From contig CP034986.1 in assembly GCA_004026145.2 (NCBI GenBank), positions 20,593,037 to 20,657,036 of the forward strand: 64,000 bases of DNA. Reading direction: 5' to 3'. The DNA comes from Takifugu bimaculatus (taxonomy: Eukaryota > Chordata > Actinopteri > Tetraodontiformes > Tetraodontidae). Positions within the stretch are counted from its first letter, which is position 1. The number at the start of each line of letters is the position of its first letter. The position numbers and the translations under genes were made by a program. Positions 1 to 14,600 of the stretch are shown here, in pieces. The notes beneath the pieces are model-generated. The model did no database searches, had not been told where the DNA came from, and saw nothing but the letters and a program-made list of their open reading frames with translations.

Positions 1-3000
1 CTCACTTTGACCATATTAAGATTCCCTTTTGTTGTTCACAAGGATTAGAACTGGAACTTTTTACACCTGAGACAGAAAGTACAAAACTGGAAAAAGGAAA
101 ACCTGCGACATCACAGGATATTTTCACTGTCATACTTGCGTGAGCATCTCCATGGATTGTTGTTGCTTCATCAATTTGATCATTATTGTATTTAATCCAA
201 AGATGTTTTAAGTTGAGGTTTTCTTGCCCTTGGACAGTCACTTTCTGGTGGTCCTTCTCACTCCAGAGATCAGAGAAAACCTACCATTGTGACAAAGACT
301 TGAGCAAGCACAGTTCACCAATTTACTCCAGTCAACCCTGAATGAACTTTATGGCCACTGGGGGCTGAAGTATCAGTGACTTTTTAAAATTATTTAACTC
401 CATGTCCATGTTTTCACGTGCTGCTATGATCTAATGACTGTACAATTACATTTGACAGCATCAGTCTTTGAGAGAAGCTCCCAACTTTTATGTTTTTGAC
501 AGTATGGTTCAGAGACTGTAAACTTGGATGTTTTATAAATTAATATATGTCAATCTCAATTGCATTCCTCAGCCTGTAGTGTACCTCCAGACACATGTGG
601 TTTACCTCCCGTTCATGCTGCAGGGTGCCAGATGAAAGTGCGGGGAAGATGAATGCAGTAGGCAGCGTACCATTGTAGACAAATGGATCCTTCTTAGCTT
701 ATTACACAAGTGACCTGAGATACAACATCACCCAGCTATTTAATTCCAATTTACTATGGCCCGTTGTGAATTCTACAATTAATCATCCATGCCAATTAGT
801 TCCAACAAACTGCTGAGTTGAAGTAATAAATAGTTGGATCAATTTTCTTCACTTTATCTGGGTGTGTTCCATTGAACAGTTTTGTTTCTAGCTTTAACAA
901 AAGTTCCCACTATAAGAGAATGCATTCAGGTCCACGGTTATAGTTCTGTAGCCCAGCTAAAGATGAAGGCCAGAATCACAAAGAAGAGAGCTGAAGTGAG
1001 GCTTCATTAAAACAGCTTCAACAGGATTCATACTCTTCACCAAACATTTTTTACCCACCTTTTATGACCTCCTGATCATTCCTTCACAATTAATCCATGT
1101 GCTTAACAATAAAGGGGGGAAACATGACTGTCCATTTGAAAATTTGCTCATGACCTTGTTTTGTCTTTTGCTTCCAGAGTCGTACCTTTCAGCCTTATAT
1201 TTTTCTGTGATATCTGGCTTCTGAATGAAAAGTTACATAGTGTCAGGTTAGGGCAGATGTGTGGACCGCTGCACATGTGCTGAATGTAGAACACAATACC
1301 TTCATCCCCTATAGTCAAGATGGATTAAAAAATGGGATAAAAAAGACCTACTGTATTAGACATAAGTGTTGCATTGATGCAGAAAACTTATTGTAGCTTC
1401 ACCAAGGTAAAGGATGTTTTTATGTAAGTTCACTTACTTCTGAGTGCATCTCAAACATCCAGCTTTTGTTATTGTTCTTGAAGTCTACAAGGCTTTTCAA
1501 GACACAAGCACTGCACAAAGAAACAGCTTAAACATTATCACAGAGTTCTTTGGTGTAGACTGCATTGGTTTATCTATAGGCACTCTGATTGTTCTCAACA
1601 TTGACTGATTAAAAACACTTTGAGCAAAGAAGCTGTGGCTAACTGAAGCTAGGCAAATTGATTGAATGGATAAGTTCTATAAGGGCAGATATTTCAGAGC
1701 GGCCAGGATGAGCAACCTCAGGAGAGCTGTCCGGCCCCGTAATTGAATGTCTCCACATTCACGCTCCATGCGCATGATTGAAGAACTGCCACACTAAAAA
1801 TCTCTGCCATGCTCCACATATTTAGTTCTCTTTTTTTGAAAGGCATGAACAGCACTTTGGTGCTGATAAAATTGGAAATTCACATGCTGATGTAGCCATC
1901 GTAAGTCTCATCTCTTATAGCCAGGGCACGTCCTCGGTGCAAAACAGGGATATCAGCTCCCTTAATCTTGTCAGCTGGCATGAAACAAGTGTATATATAA
2001 TATATATCTAATCCCCAAAGCCAATTGGTTAAACTTGGTGATAGCAGACCAGCTAGTCATTAACTGTTATCCCAAAATAACACCAGTGTGGATATCTCCG
2101 CTGGGAGGGATTGAGAACTGGCCGAATTACAATTCTGGATCTTGAAAAACTCCTTGGCCCCTTGCCGTCCCCTTGCTGAAGTTCAGCTTGGGTCTGTTCA
2201 GGGGGTAAATGGATCACAGCCTCAGAAGAGTTCTTTTATTTATTTATTTTTGAAAGGCACTACCGGATTTGGAACAACCGCAGGGGACTCCATTTAAGGA
2301 AAGCCCATTCAGGCCAGCACTTGTGAGAATGAGCCAAAGAGAAAGGGAAGGATGAACCTGTGCGCCTTCAGAGCACAGGGATGCAGTTTGCGGCAATCTT
2401 CTGAGGGAAAACAAAACACGTATGCAAAGCTGCTCTCTGAAAGAAGGAATGAAAATGTCCTGTTGCGGCGCAAACCTGGAGAAATTAGAGAGACTCGATA
2501 AGGAATAAAGGAGCATAAATAAGCCAATGATCTCCAAGGCCTTGTCTCTTTGTGCTGCCATGGGACCCTGTTAAGCATGTCTTTGTTTTAAATGTGTTCA
2601 TGTGTTTATAATGAAATTATAAATGCTTGCAGGGCTGCTGTATATCCAGGGTTTTGAGAAAACACTCATTTGAATGCTGCATGCTAGGAAGCTAAAGGTG
2701 CACCTTCATTCTTTTGTAATGCATGGTACACAACAGAATCTGATGTGGCTCCTTTAGACACTATTTTTGTTGTCTTCCTATCAAAGTGGCTCTGTTTTTG
2801 TAAACTTGCAGACCAACTTTTGGCAGGAATCATGTTTGTAGATAAAAGATGTTTTGGACTATTCAACCCAACCTCTAAATAAAAGGATTTTCAAGCAGGT
2901 TCATCAACGACGTCTCCTTTTTGATGTCTTCTACAAGAATAAGCAAGGTGCCCTGCCTAGGGTTGCCTCGAGACAGCAGGCGCTAACTTTGAGGTCCAAA

Positions 3001-4027
3001 AAGTAAGATGAGAGAAATGGGACTGAAATTAGTCATGACGGTCTTGACTAATTTTTTGCCTGGCTTTTGAGTTTTTCATGAATAATGTGATGAGGTCATT
3101 TGATACAAATATTGATACTATGACTTGAAAAAAAAAAAAGAAGAAAAGCCTAATTTAACGGGACAGTAATGAATTGCAGGTAACTATTTTAGTGATTTTT
3201 TTTCTGCATTTCTATCTCAGTTGAGACCAACTGCTCCCTAGTATTAGCAACAGGATGACGTGTACCCTGGACCCAGGACTGTTATCCAGAGAGTACAGAA
3301 TGTCTGCCTTTCAGTGGTTGAATGGTGTCTTAGAATGGCTGACAGACAAAAATAAAAATAAAATGATATGTCGTAATTGGTAGAAACCTTTTGTGCGTAA
3401 CTAGCACTGTGAGAGCTCACCTAATGTTAAGCCAGCCCTCCTGTGGTAAGACATAGCAAATTACTTTGACATAGGACACACAGGAAGCTTTGGCTTTTTC
3501 TTGTCACACTGATGTATATTTTATCAATGTGGGTGTAATTGCTTACTGAAAGCCATTAAAAAAAATCAGTTGAAAAGTAATTATTGTTACATTGGTGACT
3601 GCAATGATGCTGCAGCCATCATGGAAGCCAATGGTGAGGCATCGTCTATATTTTCGCGTCACTGGCTGTAACATGTTTCTTTTAAATGTTTAAATAAACA
3701 GTTAAAGTAATTTTGCATGTGTAGGAAAATAATGATTCTCGATCATCTGGGAATAGCTGTTTGAGAAAGCATGTGCACAATTAATAAATTCACACAAAAC
3801 AGATTGATAAACACATTTTGCAACAAGTAAACATAAATTTGCCCCGACAGTCACATTACAATCCCCAGTGGATTATTATGATCTTGGCGGGTGCAGAGCA
3901 AAATGGGAAGCATGTGTCTGCGGCTTTGTCTGGGCCTCATGTCGGCACTGCTATATTCACACCTGTGGCTTGTTTTTGCCTGGAACAGCGGTCAAAATCT
4001 GCAGTTAATAAGATGCGTGTAATTAAG

Positions 4028-4313
4028 GATTGTTTGCCCAGACGGGAAGTGATTGTTTGCCCAGATGGAGGGCTCACGTCTCCCAAAAGTGTTGCCTGCA
4101 AAACACCGGATGCTACGACATTCCGATGCTAATTAAAATTGAGTTCAGCCCATGATATCTCATTCCTGCAACTCATCTTTATCTCCTGCTAACACCAAGG
4201 AAGTGCGTCTCTGAGTGGCTCCGGTGAGGATAAGAGCGCCACCATCTGGCTCTCCACAGATCAAATGATTGGATGAGTGTATTTGGTATTTCTGGGTGTG
4301 AATTGTTTGCCCA
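4028..4313 (+). repeat. three copies of ATTGTTTGCCCA in 286 bases
   Basis: GATTGTTTGCCCAGACGG (4028-4045) and GATTGTTTGCCCAGATGG (4051-4068) are nearly identical at a 23-base period. A third ATTGTTTGCCCA sits at 4302-4313 in the same orientation. The shared TGTTTGC resembles a forkhead-type core, but this is only a motif match. Confidence 0.6.
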
Positions 4314-5371
4314 TGCATGGGGGCAATTACTACAGAAGGAAAAAGGAAAAATGTAATTGTGCAACATGCATTTGATTTGTACACATCGCTTTTGCCGACT
4401 GGAGCAAAAAGCAGATGAAGACTGATTAACACAACATCTTCTGTGCTGTGAAAGAAACAGGAAATGGCAGCTGCAGATTTAATTTACATTAAAGCAAATA
4501 ATTTGCATATCATGTACACACCAACATTAGCACAATAGAGGAATAATTATCAGCTACATATGATGGAAGGAAAGGTATTTGTTTCAAAATGGAAAACATT
4601 TCCACCTTCTCATGTTTTTTTCTCCATTTAATACTGATGGTTTCTTTCGTAGAAACGCGCTTTATTGAGAAAGTATCACATTTGACAAGAAAACCTTTTT
4701 GTTTATAGGATGAGATAGCAAGGACTCCGAGTGTGGAAATGGTAGGACAGCTTGTACAAGCGCTCCTTAAATCAGATGGTTTCAAGGATGCTAATCCAGT
4801 TTTCCTTTTTGATGAGGGCTGATAATGTGCTTTTTGAGCATATCTTTAAAGGGCTCTCATGTTGTGAACAGCAGTTTGGAGTCATATAGTGTGACGGAAG
4901 AGAGTTCCGAGGCCTGAAGGCATTGGGTTGTCTTTGATGATGCGTTGTGTAGGATTTTACAAAAAAATATATACATATGGAAAAGCCATGTAACAACATT
5001 GACCTCGCATGCTTGAATCTTTTCCACAATTCTTCCACAATTAATACATGTACCTGAACATGGATTCCTTCATATTCTCATTTCTCATATTCTCATACTT
5101 ATGTGTCAGTAATGCTACAAAATCTTCACTGAACAAATGGAGTTAAATTACACATTCACTCTGTACCACCATCACCAGCAGCACTTTTACAATCACTCAA
5201 GATCGCTCAAGATTTTCCAGATCGCTCCTCTGTAACTACAGATATGCAGACATTTTTAAATAATAAATGGTTAGTTAGTGGGTTCTGCCTCTTCTGACAT
5301 TACCAGAATTTTTCTATCAAACAACTATTCACTCCACTCAGGTCTCCTTGAGGAACCATCAACTTTTCAAC

Positions 5372-5429
5372 ATTTTAATAGTTGTACCCACTGCAAATAG
5401 TTGAATAGTTTTATAGTTGTACCCACTGG
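5372..5429 (+). repeat. short tandem duplication
   Basis: A block of about 20 bases ending TAGTTGTACCCACTG occurs at 5372-5393 and again at 5408-5429 with one indel, a period of about 36 bases. It is a small local duplication with no evident function. Confidence 0.6.
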
Positions 5430-8400
5430 TGCAAATATATCTAAAATCAAAGTCATTGTTGATATTGGCAGATCAGGTGTGTCACCCAGGGCCTGTATTT
5501 ATGTATCTCTATTTATCCCGATGTCCCAGGAAGAACATCTTTAGTTATTTCTGAAATCAATTCAATGAGTTGAATGTCACCTAAAATATAGGGATGAGAG
5601 TATCAATAGTCTGTTCAATAAAGATATTGAAACTTAAGAAAAAGAACATGGCTTTTTCAAATAAATCTGTTCAACAACTTATTTGAAAAATGGAAGAAAA
5701 GGCATTTATTACTGTACTGAAGTTATAGCTTCATTTCTTTCTTGATTAGCCCCTTAGCCAGATATTACTGAGTTTTCAGAAATTCCCTGTTTCCACAGCA
5801 ACATAAGCCAGGGCGTCAAGTGAATGCTGAAGAGGTTAAGCTCTGGATTGGTTCTGTCAGAGAATAATGAAACTTTCTTTCTTTTATTTCTTTTAAAAAG
5901 TCAAAGCCAAACTTGTCCTACTTTTTTAGTTCTGAAGTTCTGAAATTAACCAATCCCGTTAAAAAAAAGTTGAAAGTTACTAGGCATCTCCAGAAACAAA
6001 CAGATCATCACTTCCACAGAATGAAAGCTTGGTCCTTCAGCAGTGCTGCTCTGCAAGAACCCTTGACTTTATTTAATTAAAAGCACTATCAATTAACAAG
6101 TTTTCAGAAGAATGTTTTGACAGCCTGGTTCGACCTTAAATATATGATAAAAGTTGTAAATTTGGCTCCCTGAAGTGAAGCAAAAAGAAGAAAATCTCAT
6201 ATAACGAGGCTTCAGATGTTTGTTGAAATTTTCTTAGAGATTTGGTAAAAAATACATTGGCAATAATTTTAGTTTCCATCCACAGCGCCCTGAGAGATCA
6301 AATCGATCAAGTTTGTCGATTTAATGTAATTTAGAGCCGCGATTACCAATCCAAGATCGAAGGCAGAGTGACGCACTGCGAGAAATATAAGTGTGTCATG
6401 CCGTTTGAGGATGAGAGAAAGCAACAAACATGCATCCCCAAGCTTTGGGTATCATATTCTGTCAGTTCATAAAGGGAATAATTCATAACTGACTTTTAAA
6501 TTCATCATGCAAGATCAAGCGTGTTGGAAGGAAAGATGGGAAATGAAAATAACATACATTTTTAAAATAAATTCAGTAGTTGACCTTTGAACCTTTTTTG
6601 TCTGCAGCTCATAATGCAACAATCCTCTGGGGTTGACGAAAGCCCTTCACAATGAGAGGGATTCCATGATTTATGTTTAGCATTAGCCCCAAATGGATCA
6701 TTTCACTGTTTATTGTATTTTATTAAACATTTCAAACCAGATTGCTAGTTTGTTTTTATGTTCTCTGTCTCAGGCACACACATCAATCTTTAAATTAACG
6801 TGCAGTCTGTGCTGTACGTTGTTTTGGTAGCATCCATGCAGCACATGATCCCCTCTGCAATTAAATCACCCTTGATGTAGCCTTGATGCCTCAACTTGCC
6901 GGTCGCTGCCTGCACTGATTAAACTACGTTTTAGCACACACGCTCAGCGGGGCAACAAAAGGACGAAGTGTGAACTTTGTTCGGGCCTCATTTGCAATTG
7001 GTATTAACATGTAATCTGCATCTGCAAAATGAAGCCTGATCTCTGGTCCGTTGCTCTCGGTAAAATAGTATCTCAATATGATAATGAATCAGCCTGGGCG
7101 GGAATGTCAAGGCATGGTAGGCTGATCACGGAGGGCTGTAACTAGAATTGGTCCTCCTCCACTTTCTGATCACTTTGTGCAGGAGGAGGTGAAGCTTTTG
7201 CCTCCATTAAATGCCTTTTTTGTCACCATATGTGTTTTATCACAAGACCACAACAATATAGCTGTCAATTAAATGACCCCCTTTCCCTGCTTATTATTGC
7301 GTAGACCTTATCATCCACCCCATAAACACCGGTGCAGTACCAGTTTAATTTCATCTCCTTGAAGAAGCCCATGACTGCATCCAAATGGTCAAAACTGCTC
7401 TGCTGCAGTTCACAATCGGTGCAGGTGTTCCCTGCAGTGCTCTATTCACCAACCCAGCAAATGCTGATGCTGCCTTTAACATTTGGCCCGTGCTGATTTA
7501 CATACAGTGGTGCATCTTATGACACTTTCTGTCGTGGAGGCAGTGCTACACTAAAACTGTCTTGCCTAGATAAATCCTAATGCAGTGCCAGCTTGGAATG
7601 GGGGGAGAGAGATAACATGGCCATTTATGGATGCACTATTGAACACAGCTGGGCAGGTAAAAAGCTTCACTCTGCATTTCTGCCAAAAAAGACAGATAAC
7701 TGAGGACAAGCAAGATGGAAGACTCCAAAGGTAAAAAGAAAGGGTGCCTCTCCTTTTTCGAATTGGCCCTGTTGTTTATCTTATATGAGCTTAAGATGGG
7801 GGAAAAAAGTAGGGTTTAAGGACTTAAAATCTTAAAATGTTAATCCACTTTCTTGCCAACTGTAGCAGCAGCTAATTCCCTAAGCTGTTTAAAATCTACC
7901 AGCCGGCCATGACCATGACCAATGCTTCACACCATGATGCTGGGTCATCACAAAAAATGCTATTATTTAACTGAGGAGATTAATCACTTCATAACATGTA
8001 AGTTTGTGCTAAAAAAAGGGAACGGGAGTAGAGTTTTTTGCCCCTCTGAGACACGCTATCTTGTAATTCCCCCCATTGTTATCCATTTTATTTTCGGTGC
8101 TCTCTGATGGTGTCTGCACTGCCTGTTTTTCCATCATCTTTAGCTATTTCTCCTCTTAAACAAATGCTTCTTTACATTTGTTTTGCTCTGTGCTTCTTGC
8201 ATTACTCACATTGCATGCCTGGAACAGTGAGGATGACCTTTTCCTCACCACGTGCTGTGGTAAAGCCAATCATGCCCTGACCCCCACTCCCCCACCACAC
8301 CCCTTATCTCCCAGCAAAACAATGTGACTTATTCTCACTTTGATGGAGATTTTTATGGACAGACAGACACGAATGATACCAGACAACCAGCCACACTGGA

Positions 8401-11400
8401 TCCGCCCTCCTTAGCCGGTGTCGTCACAGCCCACTCTCTCCATCAGTGGTGCACACAAACTAAAAAATGAAAATAATTAAATGCCAAATGACTGTAATTC
8501 AAAGACTTTCTTATGAAATATCCGAGCATAACCTTATTCATCTGAATTCCCTTATATTTCAGCCTTCTGCATACAATTGAGGGACCTGCTAATCAAGTGT
8601 TTTGCAATTAAGAATAGTCAAAAAGATATGGACTCACTGTAAGGTGTTTGGTTCTTCACTCAGTGGTGGTTTGAAACATATTCAGGGAAGTAAGTGGAGG
8701 TGGGATCAGTGCAAAGTAAAAAATACAGTCTCTGATGTTTTATCAGGACATACAATGAAACAGGGTGAAGCTCCCACAGCCGGGGTGCAGTCGAAGCCAT
8801 GACCTCTGCCTCTGCTGTGGTCGAGGTCTGCTATTTTTATTTTTCAAGAGCGATAAGATCAGGAGACTGTGGAGACTGTGTCCCGGGTGTCCGTTGTCCT
8901 GCTGGGAGTCAGAAATTCACTACAAATGTAAAATATTGGGTTTTGTTTTTTATTTCTGTTATAACTCAAACCTGCCTCATGTTAGTCTCTTTCTCTCTTC
9001 GCACTTTTCTAAGTTTTTGTCAGTTAAATCTATGCTCTCTGCCTGCTACCTGCACACTTGGCCCAGAAGCTCTACATTATCCAGATTGATTGACCATTTA
9101 GCTCACTTCATTTAATAAAATGAGCCATGAAAACAACCCATGCCTCTTCACTAAGGCTTGCTGACTCGCAGCCCGTGCGTCAGCCACCTCGATGTATCGA
9201 CTTTTAGCACTGTTAATATTTGTTTACCTAATCCAAAACAGATGGCAGCAACACCGGGAAGTTTAATCAATAAATCTGTAATGCTCCAGGTCTTCCTACT
9301 GATGACTTTGATATCAACCATTTCTGATTATGGCTTCTAACTCTGGCTTATCTTGTCATAAAGGTGAAGTTCATTAACTCATTTATAGATACATTTCACT
9401 TATGGTACTAATTTACATCTATTTAGTTATATTGTTTTTCTATTAGCTTTGTCTTGGCTTTTGTCTTGTCTGTGTCCATTGTCCCCTGTCCAGTTACATG
9501 AATGTCTGCCACCTGTCTCAATGTTCTCTCGTCTTAAAGTTGCCCATATTACTGTTGTTCAGTCTGTTCAGTTTGTTGATCTAGGTCTGTACCTGGACCA
9601 CAGCTGGAAAATAAGTTGTAATGATCATTAATTGATTTTATTGGTCAGTGCCTAACTAGCCTGGTAGATTAGAACCTTTGGACTAAGATGGACGACTTCT
9701 ACTACTACCCTGTGACTATACATCCACTGAACTCCCATATTATTGTTTTCCAGCATGTCTGAGAGCTCCAAACCAAAGTTGCCACCGATCCTTTAAGGTC
9801 TTTATTGACACAGAAGCAAAACCTTCAATTCCTTCACACTTTCAAAGTACTGCACTGATCAACAAGACACTTACATTGCACTTTCAAATGGGACCTGCCG
9901 CTGTGGAAAGTATGCCCAGCACAACAATACATTGAGAACTACTGTTTTTAGCCACCCACATGCTGGAAGACGGCTTCCAATAAAATGTCTCAATACTCAC
10001 TGCTTCCACCCACGTTGTACATTTAATATGTTCTACGTCCATGTAAGTTGGCGTATGTTGGCAAACTGACTAGACAGCTGAAGCAACAATCCACAGTTGT
10101 GGAGGTTTTTTTTGGCACAACGTAAGTGTGAGTAATGTGGTACTTTACAGAGTTAGGTGTTTATTAAAATATAGCAGTGGGGAGAGTCCTGGTCTATAAT
10201 TTAAAAATAAAGGTTGACTAGACTTCATGCAGAATATATAAGATATCACAATATCTACAGGCTCATCTCCTTGTTTCCACGATGGGGGAGTAAAAGTTGC
10301 GGTATTGAAATGGTTGTGCTGAATGTGAAATGGGTGGAAATATATTGCAAGCAATTTAACGCTTTTTTTTCATGTTAGAGGTCTACAGCAATGTAATCAC
10401 CAAGCATTGGTATAATTATTATCCATTGGCAGGTATTGGTCATTTTGTTTTTCTGGTTTTGGAAAGATTATACACATGTACGATAGACCATATTTTCCCT
10501 GCAACCAGTACTGTTAGGTCCCAATGTCACCCTCTGCTTTTTTCCTCTCAGTTTGAAGCACTGGTCTCCCAAAGCAAGCGCGGTTGCACGTAAACATGCA
10601 TTGTAGACCTTTTACAAATCTGCAGATCGCGATCTTGCATGCTGAATGAGTGGATGAATGAATGGCTGATCTGTACCTGTGGCAGGTTTTAATGAACACA
10701 TTACCAGAGTCGACCAGAACAGAATTTTATTTTGCCTTTTTTTTTAGACACGTAATTTCGCTGTGGACATGGACTGGCAATATTTTATGTAAGAAATAAA
10801 TCAACGCTCTGGTGTTGATCCAATATTATACTTTATTGCGCCCTTCCAAACTAAATCACTCAATTGGTATCCCCAGTGCAACAGTGTGTAACGTGATACA
10901 AACATCATTTGATGATAAGTGTATTAAAATATTACACTGTATTGTTATAACAAATGATCAATGTCTCAACAGCCCCATTTATATCCTAGAAGGAATCTTA
11001 AGAGTTAATAAAAGCTAAAACCAATTTAAATGAATCATTTGTAATACCTACCAAGCTAACTACAGCAGTGTGGCCTTTCCTTAAGGGAATAACCAAAGAG
11101 TTGTAGCAGCCAATTTTTAGATTTTAATGCATTGCTTAAGCGTTAAGTCCTGTTAAATATGAACACAGCTGTGAATAAAACGCACGCTTGAATGCATCAG
11201 TTCAGTAGCAGTAGTAGAGACATGAAGCGGAGGCAGCCCCATCAGCAGAATCATTATTAAAGGAGACAGCCTTTGCGTGTGGTTGTGGGCTTAGACTGTG
11301 TGTGTTTGTCTCCAAATCTTTGAGTGCATGTGCCCATGTGTGTCTGACTGGTTCACTTTTGGTCTTTTCTACTCATGTGCTGTGAATCATGTGGTTAAGA

Positions 11401-11640
11401 GAATTTTTTTAAAAAGAGAAACTTCCTAAAGGGGGATTTCTGGTCTGGCTGCATTTATGTATCACTGTCTGCATGTCGGGTCCTCTTCCTGAGTTGCTGT
11501 ATTCTCTGTGAGGCCATGTGAGTGTTCATGTCGCTCCCTCCACTTCTGTCTGGTATTTCAGTCGGGGCGGGTTTGAAGGTGCTGCAGTGTGTACTGCTTT
11601 TTAAAAAGTGCAGATGTGATAAAATGGTGGGAGGAATAGA

Positions 11641-11687
11641 TTTAAATCTTTTTAAAAAAAATTAAAAGATTTAAAAAAATCTTTTAT
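11641..11687. repeat. A+T-rich imperfect palindrome
   Basis: TTTAAATCTTTTTAA is followed, after an A-rich centre, by its approximate inverse TTAAAAGATTTAAA and then by another AAATCTTTT. It is low complexity and could form a weak hairpin. No gene or binding site is implied. Confidence 0.5.
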
Positions 11688-14600
11688 CACACTTACTGGA
11701 ACAAAACCATAGTGCTGTTCCGCTGACGCCATTATTGTCCTCCAAAGCGTCAACCTAAATATCAATAGCAAATCAATATCGTACGCCTGCCACCTGTATT
11801 CTTTTTCTATGATTTTTGTGTTTTTTGTCCTTTTCAAACAATATAGTCATTATTCAAGATGGCCGCAGAGAAGCTTTGAGAAAAAAAAAAAAAAACTTTC
11901 CTTAATCTCATCTTCATTTGATTTTTTTTAAAAAAAAATGTTTAGTGCGCACAAATAAAGTTTGACACCACTGTCAAATCATCTTTGCACTTGAATTATC
12001 CTGAAACTTGGGAAATATCACTGTTGGTGGAAGAAGACATTATTGGTGCCAGTTTCTCCTGTAGTTCTGCACACCAACAGCTTTAAATGCCACCGTGGAA
12101 GAATTTGTCTGCTGCAAAAGTGGCAAGTTTGGCCTGCTAACCTCAAAAACGAAGTGGGAGGAGGGCTAAATACTGTAGAAGGTCATGTTTGGTCAAATGA
12201 GGCTGGGAAGGAAATCTATGCCCCACACTCTGGTATTACATGCAGACATTTACTCCGATACCATTAATTGGCCACCGAGTTTGTCGGTGGTTTTTCATTT
12301 TCCTATAGATAAGCCCTAAAAATCTGTAATAACACAAGCAGGAACATACGAATTCTTTCCCAAGTGTGTCTTATGTTTGACAGCTACAACTTAAATCTGA
12401 CAGTGAAACTTGCTAAACCAATACGGACATCCATTTGTGTCCACAACAAATGACAGGACTAGATGACAGAGCTGAAGAAAGAGAGAAGCTAATGATCATG
12501 CACTGTTCAAACAGACTGATGCCTCTTGGGTTAGCACTTTCAGTGATGCCCTCAAAGCTACAACAGGCAATTATCCCTTTTTTTGCTGAAATCAATCTAG
12601 TGCACTCGGAAAGTTTGTGTTTGGAGCAGAAATTGATCTGATTAACTACGCTTAGATCATGGGAATTAAGTAAATATGACATGGCTGTGATGGCAAGTGT
12701 TTTCTGATGTTTGGTGAATTTTGAAAGTCTACTTCTTCCTTGATTTGAATAATTTGCAGTAAAAGCTTGCACCACACACCTCTTTCCTCATGTCTCTAAT
12801 TCCATTTGGACGTGTTCCACAATCATTTGAGCACATTAATTCCCCACCTTGAGTGTTGGTTTGCTGTAAGCTAAATGAAAGCTGGAGGAAAAGACGCAGA
12901 TCATAATGATTTGCACCTAAAGAGCAACACTCAGAGACAACTCTGCAACAGTTTGCCCGATTCCATTCCCAGCTGGGGACAAGTAAATGAACAAGTTGAT
13001 CAAAAAGCTTCTAGCAACAAGCTGTATCTCCACTAAATGAGCTTCTTGAACCAGTGTTGACTCACTCTGATTTCTTCTCCCTTAAACTAATTTACTCCTT
13101 TTCTCAGTCGAGCCTTACTTTTTCTGAGAAATTAAATGGAAATGTGATCATTTTACAACTTCTGCCACATTGAAAATAAATTAAAATGGGAAACAGCAGC
13201 CATGTTTTGGGGGCAGAGCAGCCATTCTCTTAACAGAGGACCAGTGGTCTCTTTATTTCGACTGTGTGATACTTAAGCTTCTTTAGAAACCAAGAACCTA
13301 TGGCAGAGAGAAACGCTGAGCAGGATCAATTCATATGGGGTGGACCCTTCTGCTGTTAGCTCGTTGGGTCAGGATGCGGGGGCTCTGCTTAGGCTTTCTT
13401 CATAGCTGAATTTATTCTGTCATTACTCACATCTATACGGTTTCATGGGTTCACATAAATGATGCTTCTGAACAGTTGTTTTGGAGATCACTGCAGATCT
13501 GATGTGGTATATGTGTTTCAAGTCTCACTTCCAATACTGTCTGAAAACCATTAATTTTTGCTACCGAGGGCAGAGAAATAAGTCCTCAGGCCATGTTTTC
13601 TGGCAGAGGCAGGGCAAACCTATTCAAGTTAAGGCCAGAATCTTCCTCCTAGAGAAGATGTCATCTGGGGGGCATTTCAAACCAAACAATGATATCTTTG
13701 TAAACATTTCCTTACTTGCAGGTCCTCCATATCACATCTTCCTTACAGACATTGCTTCAACATCTGCTTCTGTGAGCTGTCTGGGATCTTGTTCAATACT
13801 ATACAAGAAAAAAGGGGGGGAACTTTCTGCAACATTATTTTGAAGAATACACAAGTTTTCAAAGCACTAGAACCAAATAATGCTGGCTGTGTCCATTTAT
13901 AGCTGGATGGGATCATCTAGTCATCAACAGATGTCCACTTCAATCAGCTCCATCCGCCGTTGCACATTAGCGCCTGCCACATGCTTGCACTTAGAGCATA
14001 TTAGCAAAAAAAAAAGAAAAAGAAAATGTTCATACGGTCATCATTAAGGCTAAGGGCCATTTAATGCATTTCATGAAGATGTGTTAATCTATTGGAGAAT
14101 CAATTTCACCTTTGCTGTAATGACTTATGAGTCAGTCAAGAAGGCTCGACTAATTTCCACCGGATAATAGATTTTATCTATTTGATCGTCCCATTTTGAA
14201 AATTTCAAGACTGAAGGAGGGCAGTGACAGAGATGGGAATCCTTTAATTAATCAGTCAATCACTGGCTGATTTTTATTTATTTTTTAGAAAATCTGTTTC
14301 AGTTGCAAACTTAGTTTAGCATCACAGAGAAAGTCCCAAACCATACTAGCTCTGGGTTGACAATTTTTTTTTCCAGAGTAATCACAATTGTGTCAGATCT
14401 TTCATTTTGTGATGACATCTGTGATGCTTCTGCAAACCTTTCTTATCTCAATATGTATATCACCATACACACACCGCTGCTTTCTGTTTCTATATCCGCC
14501 CTCTTTTGTCCTGCAAGAACAAGTCATGAGCTGTGGCAGAGAGAAATTTGGCCTCAAAAAACAGAGAACTCCCCTTTCTTTTGCAGTATGTACTCATTAA

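Noticed and set aside
6120..6140. GGTTCGACC resembling a tRNA T-loop or B box
   Set aside because: No cloverleaf or A box can be drawn around it.
9740..9900. Possible retrotransposon protease-like fragment (translation containing FIDTEA)
   Set aside because: The match to an aspartic protease motif is weak, with no catalytic DTG or DSG and no flanking pol or LTR sequence.
12272..12295. GC hairpin followed by T5, resembling a bacterial rho-independent terminator
   Set aside because: The host is a vertebrate and no Pol III gene precedes it; the 7-base stem can occur by chance.
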